DNA of 64,000 nt from Carpediemonas membranifera (taxonomy: Eukaryota > Fornicata). Shown here piece after piece: positions 10,297 to 19,015 of the stretch. The stretch is from the NCBI GenBank assembly GCA_019828565.1, contig JAHDYR010000005.1, forward strand, positions 620,001 to 684,000. Reading direction: 5' to 3'. Each line of letters starts with the position of its first letter. Positions within the stretch are counted from its first letter, which is position 1. The translations under genes were made by a program, and so were the position numbers. The notes under the pieces were generated by a model. It was not told the DNA's origin, ran no database searches, and worked only from the letters and a program-made list of their open reading frames with translations.

Positions 10297-11354
10297 ATGC
10301 TGTGCAGCGCCGGCAACTCCCCCTACATGACGCCGACTTCTACAACGGACTGCTCACTCATCTACGCGGCGGTCATCCGGGTCAGGCCTACGCGGCCATC
10401 GTGCAGTCGCTATCGGCCACAACATGATGCGAGCATGCCTGTTCGAAAGCGAGCGAAATGGCGGGAGAAAGAGCGCCCCCGACTCGGGACCAATAATGCC
10501 GAGGCTCCGCCCGCGCCGGATCCTGATGCCCACCTCATGGGGTTCGACCCGGGCGCGAGGTCCATCGGAGGGTATTACATCAGGCACCCCGATGGCACCA
10601 CCAGCTCCGGCGTCCTTCCAAAGTGCGGATACACTAAGACGCCAAGTTTCGGCTTTGATATGACGGCCGCGTCGTTCAAGAGCACAAGACAGTGAGTATC
10701 ATCAACTCTATTAGGTTTGTGTTGGACAACGCGAACGACATTTTCGAGGCTGGAATGCGTAAGTCTTTCCGCCGAGTGCGCTTTGCGAACCACATCCTTC
10801 GCCAGAAGCACTTCGCCCGCTGCGGCCAACAGTTGGCTCGGGAGTTCGGTTGGCGTGGCCACCATCCCATCGCCACCCCCATTCGCCTGAAAGTCTTCTA
10901 CGGGAGCTCGGGATTCACCACGCCTGCTGGTATGTTCATTCCTTGCGCGCCATATCGAAAGTTCGCGAGAGAGATAGTTCCCCTTCTCAAGAGGTATAAC
11001 ATTGTCGTCGATCTTAACATGGTTAACGAGGATCGCACCACCGTCGTCTGCCCTCACTGCCACGCCCCCTACAAGCGAGTTCGTCCGCGTGATGACCAGC
11101 ACGTTCACCCACATCGTGTGATGCTCTGCGAAAAACCACAGTGCCGTGGTGCTCAGTGGCGCGCAACAGTTCCTGATGCTCTGAATGTTGATCATCGGGA
11201 CAAGAGTGCTGCAGAAAACATCCTGTGGCGTTCTCTTGCCACGGAAGATGAGCTCAGTGGCTCTCCGTTCAGTCGCACATCGATCCCGCGCCTTCCAACA
11301 TCATTCCAGTATCATCAATTGGCTAACCGCCACCATTCGTCTGCTGACGGATGA
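10297..11354 (+). CDS. Fanzor-like (eukaryotic TnpB/OMEGA) RuvC nuclease, probable 23-nt intron, N-terminus uncertain
   Basis: Two frames join exactly when bases 10692-10714 (GTGAGT ... CTCTATTAG, 23 nt) are removed: exons 10297-10691 and 10715-11354, 344 residues. All three RuvC blocks are present: 'LMGFDPGARSI' (Asp about 84), 'VDLNMVNEDRTTVVCPHCH' (Glu about 237) and 'VDHRDKSAAENI' (Asp about 294). Between the last two lies a four-cysteine zinc ribbon (Cys about 244, 247, 270, 275). A 'FYGSSGF' block and a basic 'FRRVRFANHILRQKHFARC' helix are also typical of Fanzor C-terminal halves. Fanzors are RNA-guided DNA endonucleases related to transposon TnpB. The N-terminal half is unclear: protein-like sequence continues upstream in two other frames from about 10085, without consensus splice sites, so the gene may be frameshifted or start internally. 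The nuclease core is confident, gene integrity is not. Confidence 0.68.
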
Positions 11355-11410
11355 TATTGTACAGTTTGGTCACTTTGATCGTTCCTTTCAGGCCCTGTCT
11401 TGGAGGTTCG

Positions 11411-11433
11411 AACAATGTTTATACTGCGCAACA
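11411..11433. repeat. right direct repeat flanking the Fanzor-like locus
   Basis: This is the second copy of the 9889-9913 repeat, lacking 2 bp. The interval between copies is about 1.5 kb and contains the whole Fanzor-like gene, which suggests an insertion with target duplication or a duplication-mediated event. Confidence 0.6.
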
Positions 11434-11715
11434 GTCGATCCACTTCACCGCTCAGTCATTACCCGTGGCTCCTTCACCGCAGTCCTTAGATTGTCATTGA
11501 ATCAAACGCCCATGATCATCGGGGTCGCCCGGGGGTTGCTGAAGGATGGCGCCGAGGTCCCGAGTTTGACGCCTGATGCATTCGCCACATCAAGCCCATG
11601 ACCTTATGCGCACTACCGCCCTCATTTACATCCCAGGACGTGTACGGCGATAAACGGATTGTCACCACGAGGGGATGACAAGCCGAAGCAGGGGAATCCG
11701 GTATCACAAGTGCTG

Positions 11716-14469
11716 ATGCCGTGTTGTCGAAGTAATATTATCGCAGACTTGCTCTCCATTGACCGTGAGATCCAAATACTGGAGGATCAGCTCGACGAGA
11801 CCGATGGTGATCTCAATCTTCTCGATATTGTCCTCCATGACATCGCCCCGGTTCTCTACTGTGATTTTACACCATCGCTGACCATCTCAGACAGCAACGG
11901 GGCCTTCAACCTCCTCTATAACTGCCCTCCCCCCGCCATGCTCGGCAAGGCCGCATCCCTGACTCACACAGCGCCCTCTACAGTCTGGACTGACAGCATT
12001 GAGGTGGGTGGGGTCGGGCATCCGGTGGTGTGGGTCATCAAAGGTGTGTACGTCCGCGGTCAGCTGACGACCGTGGCGGCCGTCGGGGTTGACACGGCCC
12101 AGGCCGTATCTGCTCCTAGCGACGGCATGGAGGATATACCGCTGTTCGACCTGCTAGACATCGCGTCCTCGGGCTTCTGGGTGGGTGAGGTTGGCCCTCA
12201 GTTCCCTAACGGGGTCCGCATCGTGTACGCCAGTAGACGCACCGCTGAGTACAGCGAGATCCCGACCGAGGAGATGTACAGCTCCCCCTCTGCGTGGCTG
12301 GACTCAGTGGTGCCCGAGTGCCAGGATGAGCTGACGCAGGCCTTCTGTTTCGCCTCTGGGCAGCCCGAGTTCGAGGTTTCCTACAGGGTGAGGGGCGTCA
12401 AGACCGGTAACACGAGGTGGCTGCGGGCGAGAGGCGTGAGGGCGGTGTGGGACGGCGTGACGATGGCGTTTGGGACCATCGAGGACGTAACCCCGAAGGT
12501 GGAGGCCGAGGCCTTCCGCCAGCGTCTGCGGCTCATACTGAATGGCATGCAGGCCGGGCAACCCGACATCATCGCCCTGTACGACATCAGCCGGTACAAG
12601 GCCCACGGCACGATCGAGCCTCTCTTCCTGACGCAGGCAATTGAGCGGATCACGGGCATCCCCTGGCGGCCCATGCTCCACAGAGCCCTTGACCCCAAGG
12701 ACATCGCCGTCTCCTTCCACCCGGATGAACGTGGCTGGGCGATGAACAGGCTGCGGCTGTTCCTGGAGGGACAGGGGCCATTCCGCATCGAGCACCGCTT
12801 CGTCCACATCCACACGGGTGCCTTGAGACACATGGTCACGCAGGGGGCGATAGGGCGCGATAAGGCTGGCCAGCCGGCCAGCGCAATCATCATTGGGTTT
12901 GACCGCACCGCCGAGCATGCCGCGGTGACAGCGATGCGGCGGACGGAGCAGCTGTTCGAGCGGATGTCCGAGACCATCGAGGACGCCTTCTACATCGCGG
13001 ATCCGGCGACGATCCTCGAGGAGCGGTACAACCCCGATCACCTACAGCACATCTCCGCCGCGGCGTGGAACATCTTCGGTATCTCCGCACCAGTGCTGTG
13101 CGACAACCCCGTGTTGTGGCTCGACACAGTTGTCCCAGAGGACAGGCAGCGCGTGGACGACCAGCTCACCGCCTTCCGCAACGAAGCCCGGGACAACCCC
13201 GTGACGGCCCGGTTGGCGATCACATATGATATCGACGTCGACGGCGTCCAGAAGCGGATCATGCACAAGAGCCGTATGACAGTGAACATGCGGGGTAGGG
13301 CAGTCAACTTCGTCGGGACGTGGACGGACATCACGGCGCACGCCCGGGAGGAGATCGCGCTTAATCGGGTCAGACGGCGGTACGAGTTCATGAGCGACAA
13401 CATCGAGGCCGTATACTACCTGATCTCCAGGGTGCCCGGCAGCCACGAATTCGAGGTTCTCAACGTCAACCGCTACTACGAGACGCTGACGGGCCGCTCC
13501 ATCGAGCCCTTGCTCAGTCGGGGTTCGGCTGAGTGGTTCGAGCTGGTACACCCCGACGACAAGGAGCACATCATAGCTGACGGCCAGGACAAGGTGTTCC
13601 GGCTGCTCCTGGACGACGGCCGGGTGCGCCACGTCGTCGATAGGAGGGTGCAGTTTAAGGTTATTGATGGCAAGGTCGAGTCGGCCGGCCTGATCGTCGA
13701 CATCACGGAGCTTGTTACCTCGCAGAACAGGAAGCTCGAGGCTCAAGCCCAGCTCCACCGCGCACAGCGGCTCGAGAGCCTCGGCGTCCTAGCGGGGGGG
13801 GTTGCGCACGAGTTCGGGAACATGACCGCGGTGATCATGGGGAACGCGGACATGGCGTTCGACATGTGTGATGAGGAAACCGGGGTGCACGCGCTGCTGG
13901 AGCCGATCATCGAGGCGTGCACCAGGGCCAGCGTCTTCACGGGGAAGCTGCTGGCGTACTCGGGCAAGGGAATGAACACCGTCACCCGAGTAAACCTGAC
14001 TCGGCTCTTGCTAGAGCTCAAGGACTTCGTCCAGGCCAGCCTGCCGCCCAACGTCAGCGTGGAGTTGGCGCTGGTGCCGGAGGACTCCCTCCCGCCTGTC
14101 TGCGGCGACCCTCAGCAGCTCCGACAGGTGGTGAGCATCCTGGTCAACAACGGCGCCGAGGCCATCGGGGCTGAGCAGGGCCGCCTCATCATCTCGACGC
14201 GGCAGTGCTCCTGCGAGACCCAGTGCTGCGTCATCATGTCGGTGGCGGACACAGGCGTCGGCATGGACGAGCGGACCCGCAGCCGTCTCTTCGACCCGTT
14301 CGTCACCCGGGAGGTTGGCAAGGGCATGAGCCTGGCAGCAGTACACGGAATCGTCTCCAACCACGGCGGGATGGTCAGCGTGCGGTCGGCCTTGGGCGAG
14401 GGCGCGGAGTTCACCGTGACCCTGCCCGCCTCGGAGGGTCGTCGCTGTAGAATAAAGAAACCGTATTAG
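11716..14469 (+). CDS. multi-PAS sensor histidine kinase, no receiver domain
   Basis: From the first in-frame ATG (11716) the protein has 917 residues; the frame is open a little further upstream without an ATG. Four PAS/PAC modules lie at about 138-270, 270-410, 413-555 and 555-670. They are followed by a HisKA dimerisation helix with the phospho-acceptor block 'GGVAHEFGN' (His about 697) and a HATPase_c domain with N box 'VVSILVNNGAEAIG' and G1 box 'VADTGVGMD'. The G2 box is degenerate ('GKGMSLAAVHGIVSNHGG', usual GxGLGL). No receiver domain follows; the protein ends about ten residues after 'FTVTLPASEG'. There is no obvious membrane segment, so it should be a soluble sensor. Bacterial-style histidine kinases are rare in protists of this kind, so transfer is plausible. 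361 bp separate it from the Fanzor gene; no further exon was recognised there. Confidence 0.87.
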   Translation: MPCCRSNIIADLLSIDREIQILEDQLDETDGDLNLLDIVLHDIAPVLYCDFTPSLTISDSNGAFNLLYNCPPPAMLGKAASLTHTAPSTVWTDSIEVGGVGHPVVWVIKGVYVRGQLTTVAAVGVDTAQAVSAPSDGMEDIPLFDLLDIASSGFWVGEVGPQFPNGVRIVYASRRTAEYSEIPTEEMYSSPSAWLDSVVPECQDELTQAFCFASGQPEFEVSYRVRGVKTGNTRWLRARGVRAVWDGVTMAFGTIEDVTPKVEAEAFRQRLRLILNGMQAGQPDIIALYDISRYKAHGTIEPLFLTQAIERITGIPWRPMLHRALDPKDIAVSFHPDERGWAMNRLRLFLEGQGPFRIEHRFVHIHTGALRHMVTQGAIGRDKAGQPASAIIIGFDRTAEHAAVTAMRRTEQLFERMSETIEDAFYIADPATILEERYNPDHLQHISAAAWNIFGISAPVLCDNPVLWLDTVVPEDRQRVDDQLTAFRNEARDNPVTARLAITYDIDVDGVQKRIMHKSRMTVNMRGRAVNFVGTWTDITAHAREEIALNRVRRRYEFMSDNIEAVYYLISRVPGSHEFEVLNVNRYYETLTGRSIEPLLSRGSAEWFELVHPDDKEHIIADGQDKVFRLLLDDGRVRHVVDRRVQFKVIDGKVESAGLIVDITELVTSQNRKLEAQAQLHRAQRLESLGVLAGGVAHEFGNMTAVIMGNADMAFDMCDEETGVHALLEPIIEACTRASVFTGKLLAYSGKGMNTVTRVNLTRLLLELKDFVQASLPPNVSVELALVPEDSLPPVCGDPQQLRQVVSILVNNGAEAIGAEQGRLIISTRQCSCETQCCVIMSVADTGVGMDERTRSRLFDPFVTREVGKGMSLAAVHGIVSNHGGMVSVRSALGEGAEFTVTLPASEGRRCRIKKPY

Positions 14470-14516
14470 TGCCAACGGTGCAGTTTAGTAACTAACATGT
14501 ATACACTGACCGGGAC

Positions 14517-15920
14517 CTACCCGACACGCTCCAGCTCGGCCTGCTCAAGCTCCAGGTCCGCGAGGCTGGCCGACAGCGACTCGAGCTCCGTGTCAATCGC
14601 GGCCACACGACTGAACTGCATGCGCCGGTCCGCGTGGCTGGGCGTGCACTCGCGCATCTCCTCCTCCTCGAGCTGGCGGCGCCGCTCGTCCATGGCCTGG
14701 TCGAGAGCCTCGACCCTATCCTGCGCGTCCTGGTACAGCGCCGCGAACACCCGGCCCTGGGCTGGGGATCCTGGGGCGTCGGCTGGCACCTCCTTGCGGC
14801 GGCCAGCGAGAGCCCTGCTGCGCTTGTTGATGGCCGGGGAGAAGCAGCATTCGGCGACCTCGCCGTCCTCGCGGGCCGCCGCCAGTGCCGCCACGCGGTC
14901 GTCGGCCTGTTTGCGGTAGGCCAGCCTGTCGACCGTCTGGCGGATCTCGCTGGCCGGGATCTTGCGGGTGGGCGTCTGGGGCTGGGGCTCAGCCTTGGGC
15001 CTCGTCTGGGACAACCGGGACCAGACCTCGGGGCTGAGAACCCGCTTGGGGCTGGGGGCGAACGTGTAGGCGTCCCCGCTGTCCCTGAGCGACGGCGTCC
15101 GGGCCAGTGCTTGTGCGACACGCTGCTTCTCCCTCTGGACAGCCGCCTGGTGGTACAACGACTCGAACGTCATGTCGTGGTCCTCTGTCGGCCGTGTCTG
15201 AGTCATCCTCGCGTACTCCCGGGCCCGCTCCTGCTCGGCCACAAACGCCGCGTGTTGGCGGCGGATGCTGTCGTTATAGAGGCGTGTCGACGCCCCCTCG
15301 GTGAACTTCAGCCGCCGGGCCCGCGCGGTGATGTCTGGTGTGCCCGAGAACTCGTGCTGCTGGCTGGGGCTGAAGTTCCTCTGGAGCTGGTTCTCGACGC
15401 TGGCCTGGTAGCGGTCTGCTGACGACGGGGGGGCGTAGGGCGCCCGGCTGATGAGCTTCTCGGACCTGCTGTTGATCTTGGGGCTGAACGTGAGCTCTGC
15501 GGCGTTCTCCTCGTCCTGTCGGGCTCGGCGTGCGGTGAGGCGCTTCGCCGACATATCCGACCATTGCTCCTGGTACTCCACGAACGACTTCCCGCCGCGG
15601 TCTGCTATCTTCGCGGACTTGGGCGTGATCTTCGGCTGGAATGTGAGCTCAGCCTGGGCCTCCTCGTCGCGACGGGCCCGCTTTGCCTTGAGCTTGTTCT
15701 CGGAAATCTCGGACCATTGCTGCTGGTATTCTATGAACGATTTCCCTCCTCTGTCCGCTAGTTTCGCTGACTTCGGTGTGATCTGTGGCTTGAACGTTGC
15801 TTGAGCCTCCTCTTCAGCTGCCTGACGCTCTCGGATCGCCTGCAGCTTCTTTTCCCGCCGTTCTGTCCATAATCTGTTCAATTCGTATATGTTCTCCGGT
15901 CTCCCGCTGCTTTCGGCCAT
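14517..15920 (-). CDS. charged protein with ~54-residue repeats, likely cytoskeletal/flagellar
   Basis: 467 residues from the ATG at 15920; a second in-frame ATG at 15971 would add 17. Residues about 30-190 contain three tandem units of about 54 residues built on 'TFKPQITPKSAKLADRGGKS', then 'EYQQQWSEISENKLKAKRAR' and an acidic helix. Units 2 and 3 read 'TFQPKITPKSAKIADRGGKS' and 'TFSPKINSRSEKL'. A weaker unit, 'CCFSPAINKRSRALAGR', occurs near residue 390. The C-terminus is a coiled coil. The E-x-TF-x-P-x-I-x-x-x-S pattern is common in protist basal-body and flagellar proteins of unknown function, which is the only hint available. No enzyme domain is seen. It lies convergent to the histidine kinase, with 47 nt between stops. 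Confidence 0.75.
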   Translation of the reverse strand: MAESSGRPENIYELNRLWTERREKKLQAIRERQAAEEEAQATFKPQITPKSAKLADRGGKSFIEYQQQWSEISENKLKAKRARRDEEAQAELTFQPKITPKSAKIADRGGKSFVEYQEQWSDMSAKRLTARRARQDEENAAELTFSPKINSRSEKLISRAPYAPPSSADRYQASVENQLQRNFSPSQQHEFSGTPDITARARRLKFTEGASTRLYNDSIRRQHAAFVAEQERAREYARMTQTRPTEDHDMTFESLYHQAAVQREKQRVAQALARTPSLRDSGDAYTFAPSPKRVLSPEVWSRLSQTRPKAEPQPQTPTRKIPASEIRQTVDRLAYRKQADDRVAALAAAREDGEVAECCFSPAINKRSRALAGRRKEVPADAPGSPAQGRVFAALYQDAQDRVEALDQAMDERRRQLEEEEMRECTPSHADRRMQFSRVAAIDTELESLSASLADLELEQAELERVG

Positions 15921-16046
15921 CTCCGACAGAATTGCCGCTGATCGGCTTGGAGAAATTTCTTCGACCCACATACCTCGAATTTCACAGTCGATTTCAGCCG
16001 ATACGACGCATCTAAGCAACTTATTTAGTGTACAGTCTGCACCATA

Positions 16047-17894
16047 TCACAGCAGACCCTGGTCGTAAACGGGCGCCGAGATCCCGCCGTCGTCTGCCAT
16101 GGGCTGGACGTGGGTCTGCTCGTTCGGGTCGGGCTCCTGCAGCCGCCCGATGTGCTCCCCGACGGCTCGGCCGCCCCGGGACTGGGCCTCGTCCACGGCT
16201 ATGGCCAGCAGCCATGCCGCGCGAGGCTCAACCTCGTCGCGGAGATCCTCGCTCCCGATGAGCTTGCGGCAGAAGGCCGTGATCTCGCTGGGGGCGGGCT
16301 TGCGGGTGGTGAGGTCCAGCAGGGTGTCCTGGAGCTGCAGCCGGGTCCGGCGCACGTCTGGGGGCAGCCCGTCGAGGGCCCCCGAGTCCGGATCTTGGGT
16401 CACTGCAGACACGATCGCCGCAGACAGGCGCCGGATGTCTGTCAGGATGGTCTCGTGCAACTGGCGGACGTCCATGTCGTCCAGCCCGGCGTCCTGGGCA
16501 GGTGCGACCAGGATCCCGCAGTACCGCACCGCAAGTACGTCGAGCTCGTTGCGGATGTCCTCAAACAGGTTCGCAAGCTGGGTCAGCTCGTGCTGCCCGA
16601 GCCGGTCGGGCGAGTTCCGCTCTTCTCGGCGGGCCCGTTGCTCGTCCCGGACGCGGCGCTGCTCCCGCTCGCTCGGCCTTCGCTCTGGCTCCCGCTGGGG
16701 CTCCGTGAAGGACACCGCTGTCGGCCGGGGTGAGGCGGTTGACCGGGGCGACCCCGCTGACCGGGGGGACGACAGGGCCGAGTGCGGGGGGGAGACGGCC
16801 TCGGGCTGGGGCGGGGCGGCGTCGATGGACTGGCCAGACGACTCCGACGAGTAGAGCTCCACGGCCACGGCCAGGAACACAGAGAGCGGGACCCCGTCGG
16901 CTGCCGACAGGCGGCCCCTGAGCATCCGCAGGAAGAACACCACGAGCGGCTCGGACCCGAACACCTTGCGGGCAATCAGCGCGATCGTCTTGGGCGGCAC
17001 AGTCGGCTCGGGCGAGGCAGCTCCCACCGTCCGGGGCCGCACGAGTGAGGCGGCGCGGTCCCGGGGCGCCATGGTGCGGGGCGCCTTGGCGAGGTGCTTC
17101 GTGGCGACGTTACGGGCGAAGAGGAAGAAGAGAAGGTCGTCAGTGGACAGCTTGCCGCACAGGAACGAGACAAATGTCGAGGCGAACAGTGACGACGCCC
17201 TCAGGGAGTGTAGTGCCAGGAGCAGCTCCCAGCAGTGCCGCTCGACCAGCGTCCGCAGACCGTACTGCTTCGTGAAACAGTGGATGACGAAGTTGGGCAC
17301 GCGTCTGATGCTCTCCTTCATGGACAGGGCCATGTGGTCGTCCGCCGTGGCGTCCCCGTCGGCGATGGTCTGCTCGAGTTCCATCTGCGCCATGTCATGC
17401 TCGTACCGCATGTCGTAGATCCCGTTCACCATCTTGTACAGCCAGGCCAGGTTGTGCCGTGTGATGTCCCGCGGCCGCGTCCTCAGCTGCGACACGAGCG
17501 AGCTGTACGTCTCCTCGATCTCCGCCATGTCCACGCGCCCGAACCCTCGCGTCGGGCGGTTGTGTGGCCGTGCTCTGGGACCGGCGGACTTTGCCCGGGA
17601 CGAGCCCCAGCGCTGGGACTGGGGGCGCTGGCGGGACGTCGAAGATGACCTCCCGCTCGAACGGCTCGACGCTCTCGGTATGGATGTCCCGGGGCGATCC
17701 ATTGGCGATTTCCGGCTCACAGGGCCAGGCTTACTTGCTTTGTTGCGCTGAACTACGATCTTTGCTACATATTCATCAGTTTGCTCGTCATACCGAAAAG
17801 AGACGTTGCGCTTTGCAATAAAGTTGTAATAGAACTCTTTCTTGGCATCTGTAAGCTCCGAAAAGACTACCAAGCGGTGGTTTTCTGCCGCCAT
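16047..17894 (-). CDS. unrecognised 615-residue protein with Ser/Arg-rich linkers
   Basis: The protein runs from ATG 17894 without introns. Residues 1-50 look folded; 52-115 is an Arg/Ser/Pro-rich linker; 120-345 is a helical domain with 'FVIHCFTKQYGLRTLVERHC' and 'LLALHSLRASSLFASTFVSF'; 350-430 is another Ser/Pro/Arg linker; the last 180 residues are helical. The 'QYGL...LVERHCWELLLALHSL' stretch resembles helices seen in several ciliary and spindle-associated proteins, but I cannot name a family. There is no signal peptide or membrane segment. It is transcribed divergently from the enkurin gene, with 297 bp between starts. The ciliary link is an inference from neighbourhood and composition only. 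Confidence 0.75.
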   Translation of the reverse strand: MAAENHRLVVFSELTDAKKEFYYNFIAKRNVSFRYDEQTDEYVAKIVVQRNKASKPGPVSRKSPMDRPGTSIPRASSRSSGRSSSTSRQRPQSQRWGSSRAKSAGPRARPHNRPTRGFGRVDMAEIEETYSSLVSQLRTRPRDITRHNLAWLYKMVNGIYDMRYEHDMAQMELEQTIADGDATADDHMALSMKESIRRVPNFVIHCFTKQYGLRTLVERHCWELLLALHSLRASSLFASTFVSFLCGKLSTDDLLFFLFARNVATKHLAKAPRTMAPRDRAASLVRPRTVGAASPEPTVPPKTIALIARKVFGSEPLVVFFLRMLRGRLSAADGVPLSVFLAVAVELYSSESSGQSIDAAPPQPEAVSPPHSALSSPRSAGSPRSTASPRPTAVSFTEPQREPERRPSEREQRRVRDEQRARREERNSPDRLGQHELTQLANLFEDIRNELDVLAVRYCGILVAPAQDAGLDDMDVRQLHETILTDIRRLSAAIVSAVTQDPDSGALDGLPPDVRRTRLQLQDTLLDLTTRKPAPSEITAFCRKLIGSEDLRDEVEPRAAWLLAIAVDEAQSRGGRAVGEHIGRLQEPDPNEQTHVQPMADDGGISAPVYDQGLL

Positions 17895-18191
17895 CGAGCC
17901 TTATCTGCTCAAGTTGTTCTCTGCCGACTTGGAAAATTTCGCCCAGCCACACACTCACGCCGCCCGACAAGTACTGCCATTGTACACAGGAGGTGACTCC
18001 AATCACATCTTTGGGCATCATAAGCCGTTCTCTGAAATTCTTGAGCCGATAATGATGAACAGGGTTGAAAATGCCTGCCATGCCCTGAATGAGCGCCTTA
18101 TGGGTCAGCAGAACATGTATTGGCTCTGAAACGGGGATCAGCGGACAACTAGAATTTCCCAAATTTCCCCACCAACCAGCAATCCCCTGAA
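17895..18191. other. divergent intergenic region
   Basis: These 297 bp separate the starts of the 615-residue gene and enkurin. Short open frames cross it on both strands but none resembles a protein. No TATA box or repeat stands out; it presumably holds both promoters. Confidence 0.5.
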
Positions 18192-18936
18192 ATGGCAAAC
18201 CACGCACACCACACATACTCGCAGGTCGGAGACATCCTTGTACCGAGCAAAGGCATCCGTGACGACATGGTCAGGTTCGTTAGCCCCGTGCATCTCACCC
18301 AGGCAAGGGCTACAGCCCCGGGACCACTCAAAGGACAACAAGGAGCGGCTGGCGAAGATAGCCGCGGAACGGGAACAAAAAGCGAAGAAGGCAGCGGAGG
18401 AGAAAGAGCGGAAGAAGCTGCATCAGCCCGGCGCCATCCCATCATACATGAAGCAGCGGACCCGGACGATTGAGATGGAGAAGAGCACCAACACGGCAAA
18501 CATCAAGTCCCCGGGTGTCACTGGCGGTATCACGGGCCGCGGAGCGAGGCCGCTGTCGTCATCCGTGAAGAAGCCCGCGCCCAAGGACGCCGTCCAGCGG
18601 AAGCTGCAGCCCCACCACGAGGCGGGGTCTGTCCCGGTCTACCTCAAGCGCAGGGTAAAGGCGGCGGAGGAGGCACGGCAGAAGGCGGCGGAGGAGGAGG
18701 CGGCGCGGCAGGATTGCCCTGAGGGCATGGTGCTGGTGCCTGAGGCCCAGCGCTTGGAGCTCCTGGAGATCATGACCAAGCAGAAGGAGGAGCTGGAGAA
18801 GGAGCTCGGGCGGCTGCCGATGAACTGCGACACGGAGTCTCTCCGCCGCAGGAAGGGTGAGATCGAGAAGAAGCTGACCGGTCTTGACAGGGACATCAGT
18901 CAGATGTCCCGGACCAAGGTGTACATCAAGGTGTAG
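18192..18936 (+). CDS. ENKUR: enkurin, two exons, 28-nt intron
   Basis: Exon 1 is 18192-18274 and exon 2 is 18303-18936; the 28-nt intron 18275-18302 runs GTTCGT ... CTCACCCAG. Splicing gives 238 residues and creates 'DDMVRQGLQPRDHSKDNK', the enkurin-type N-terminal box. 'PGAIPSYMKQR' and 'SVPVYLKRR' are the paired P-x-Y-[ML]-K-x-R boxes. The C-terminal enkurin domain (about 170-238) follows: 'CPEGMVLVPEAQRLELLEI', 'LGRLPMNCDTESLRRRK', 'KLTGLDRDISQMSRTKVYIK'. Enkurin is a microtubule inner protein of ciliary doublets and an adaptor that binds calmodulin and TRPC channels in sperm. Using the downstream frame alone would lose the N-terminal box. A CAATAAAG polyadenylation-like signal sits about 20 bp after the stop. 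Confidence 0.9.
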
Positions 18937-19015
18937 GCGCGGTGTTGCACGCTGCGCCAATAAAGACCAACATAACTGGTAGTGGAAGATGGGAACGAAA
19001 TTCCGTGGCGTGTGA

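Noticed and set aside
10406..10433. 28-nt intron that would join upstream Fanzor-like sequence to the RuvC-I frame
   Set aside because: Its ends (GTCGCT ... GCGAG) do not match the GTNNGT and YTYAYNYAG boxes of the other introns. A frameshift or an internal start is as likely.
17842..18129. 95-residue plus-strand frame overlapping the start of the 615-residue gene
   Set aside because: It begins inside a gene on the other strand, has mixed composition and no recognisable domain.
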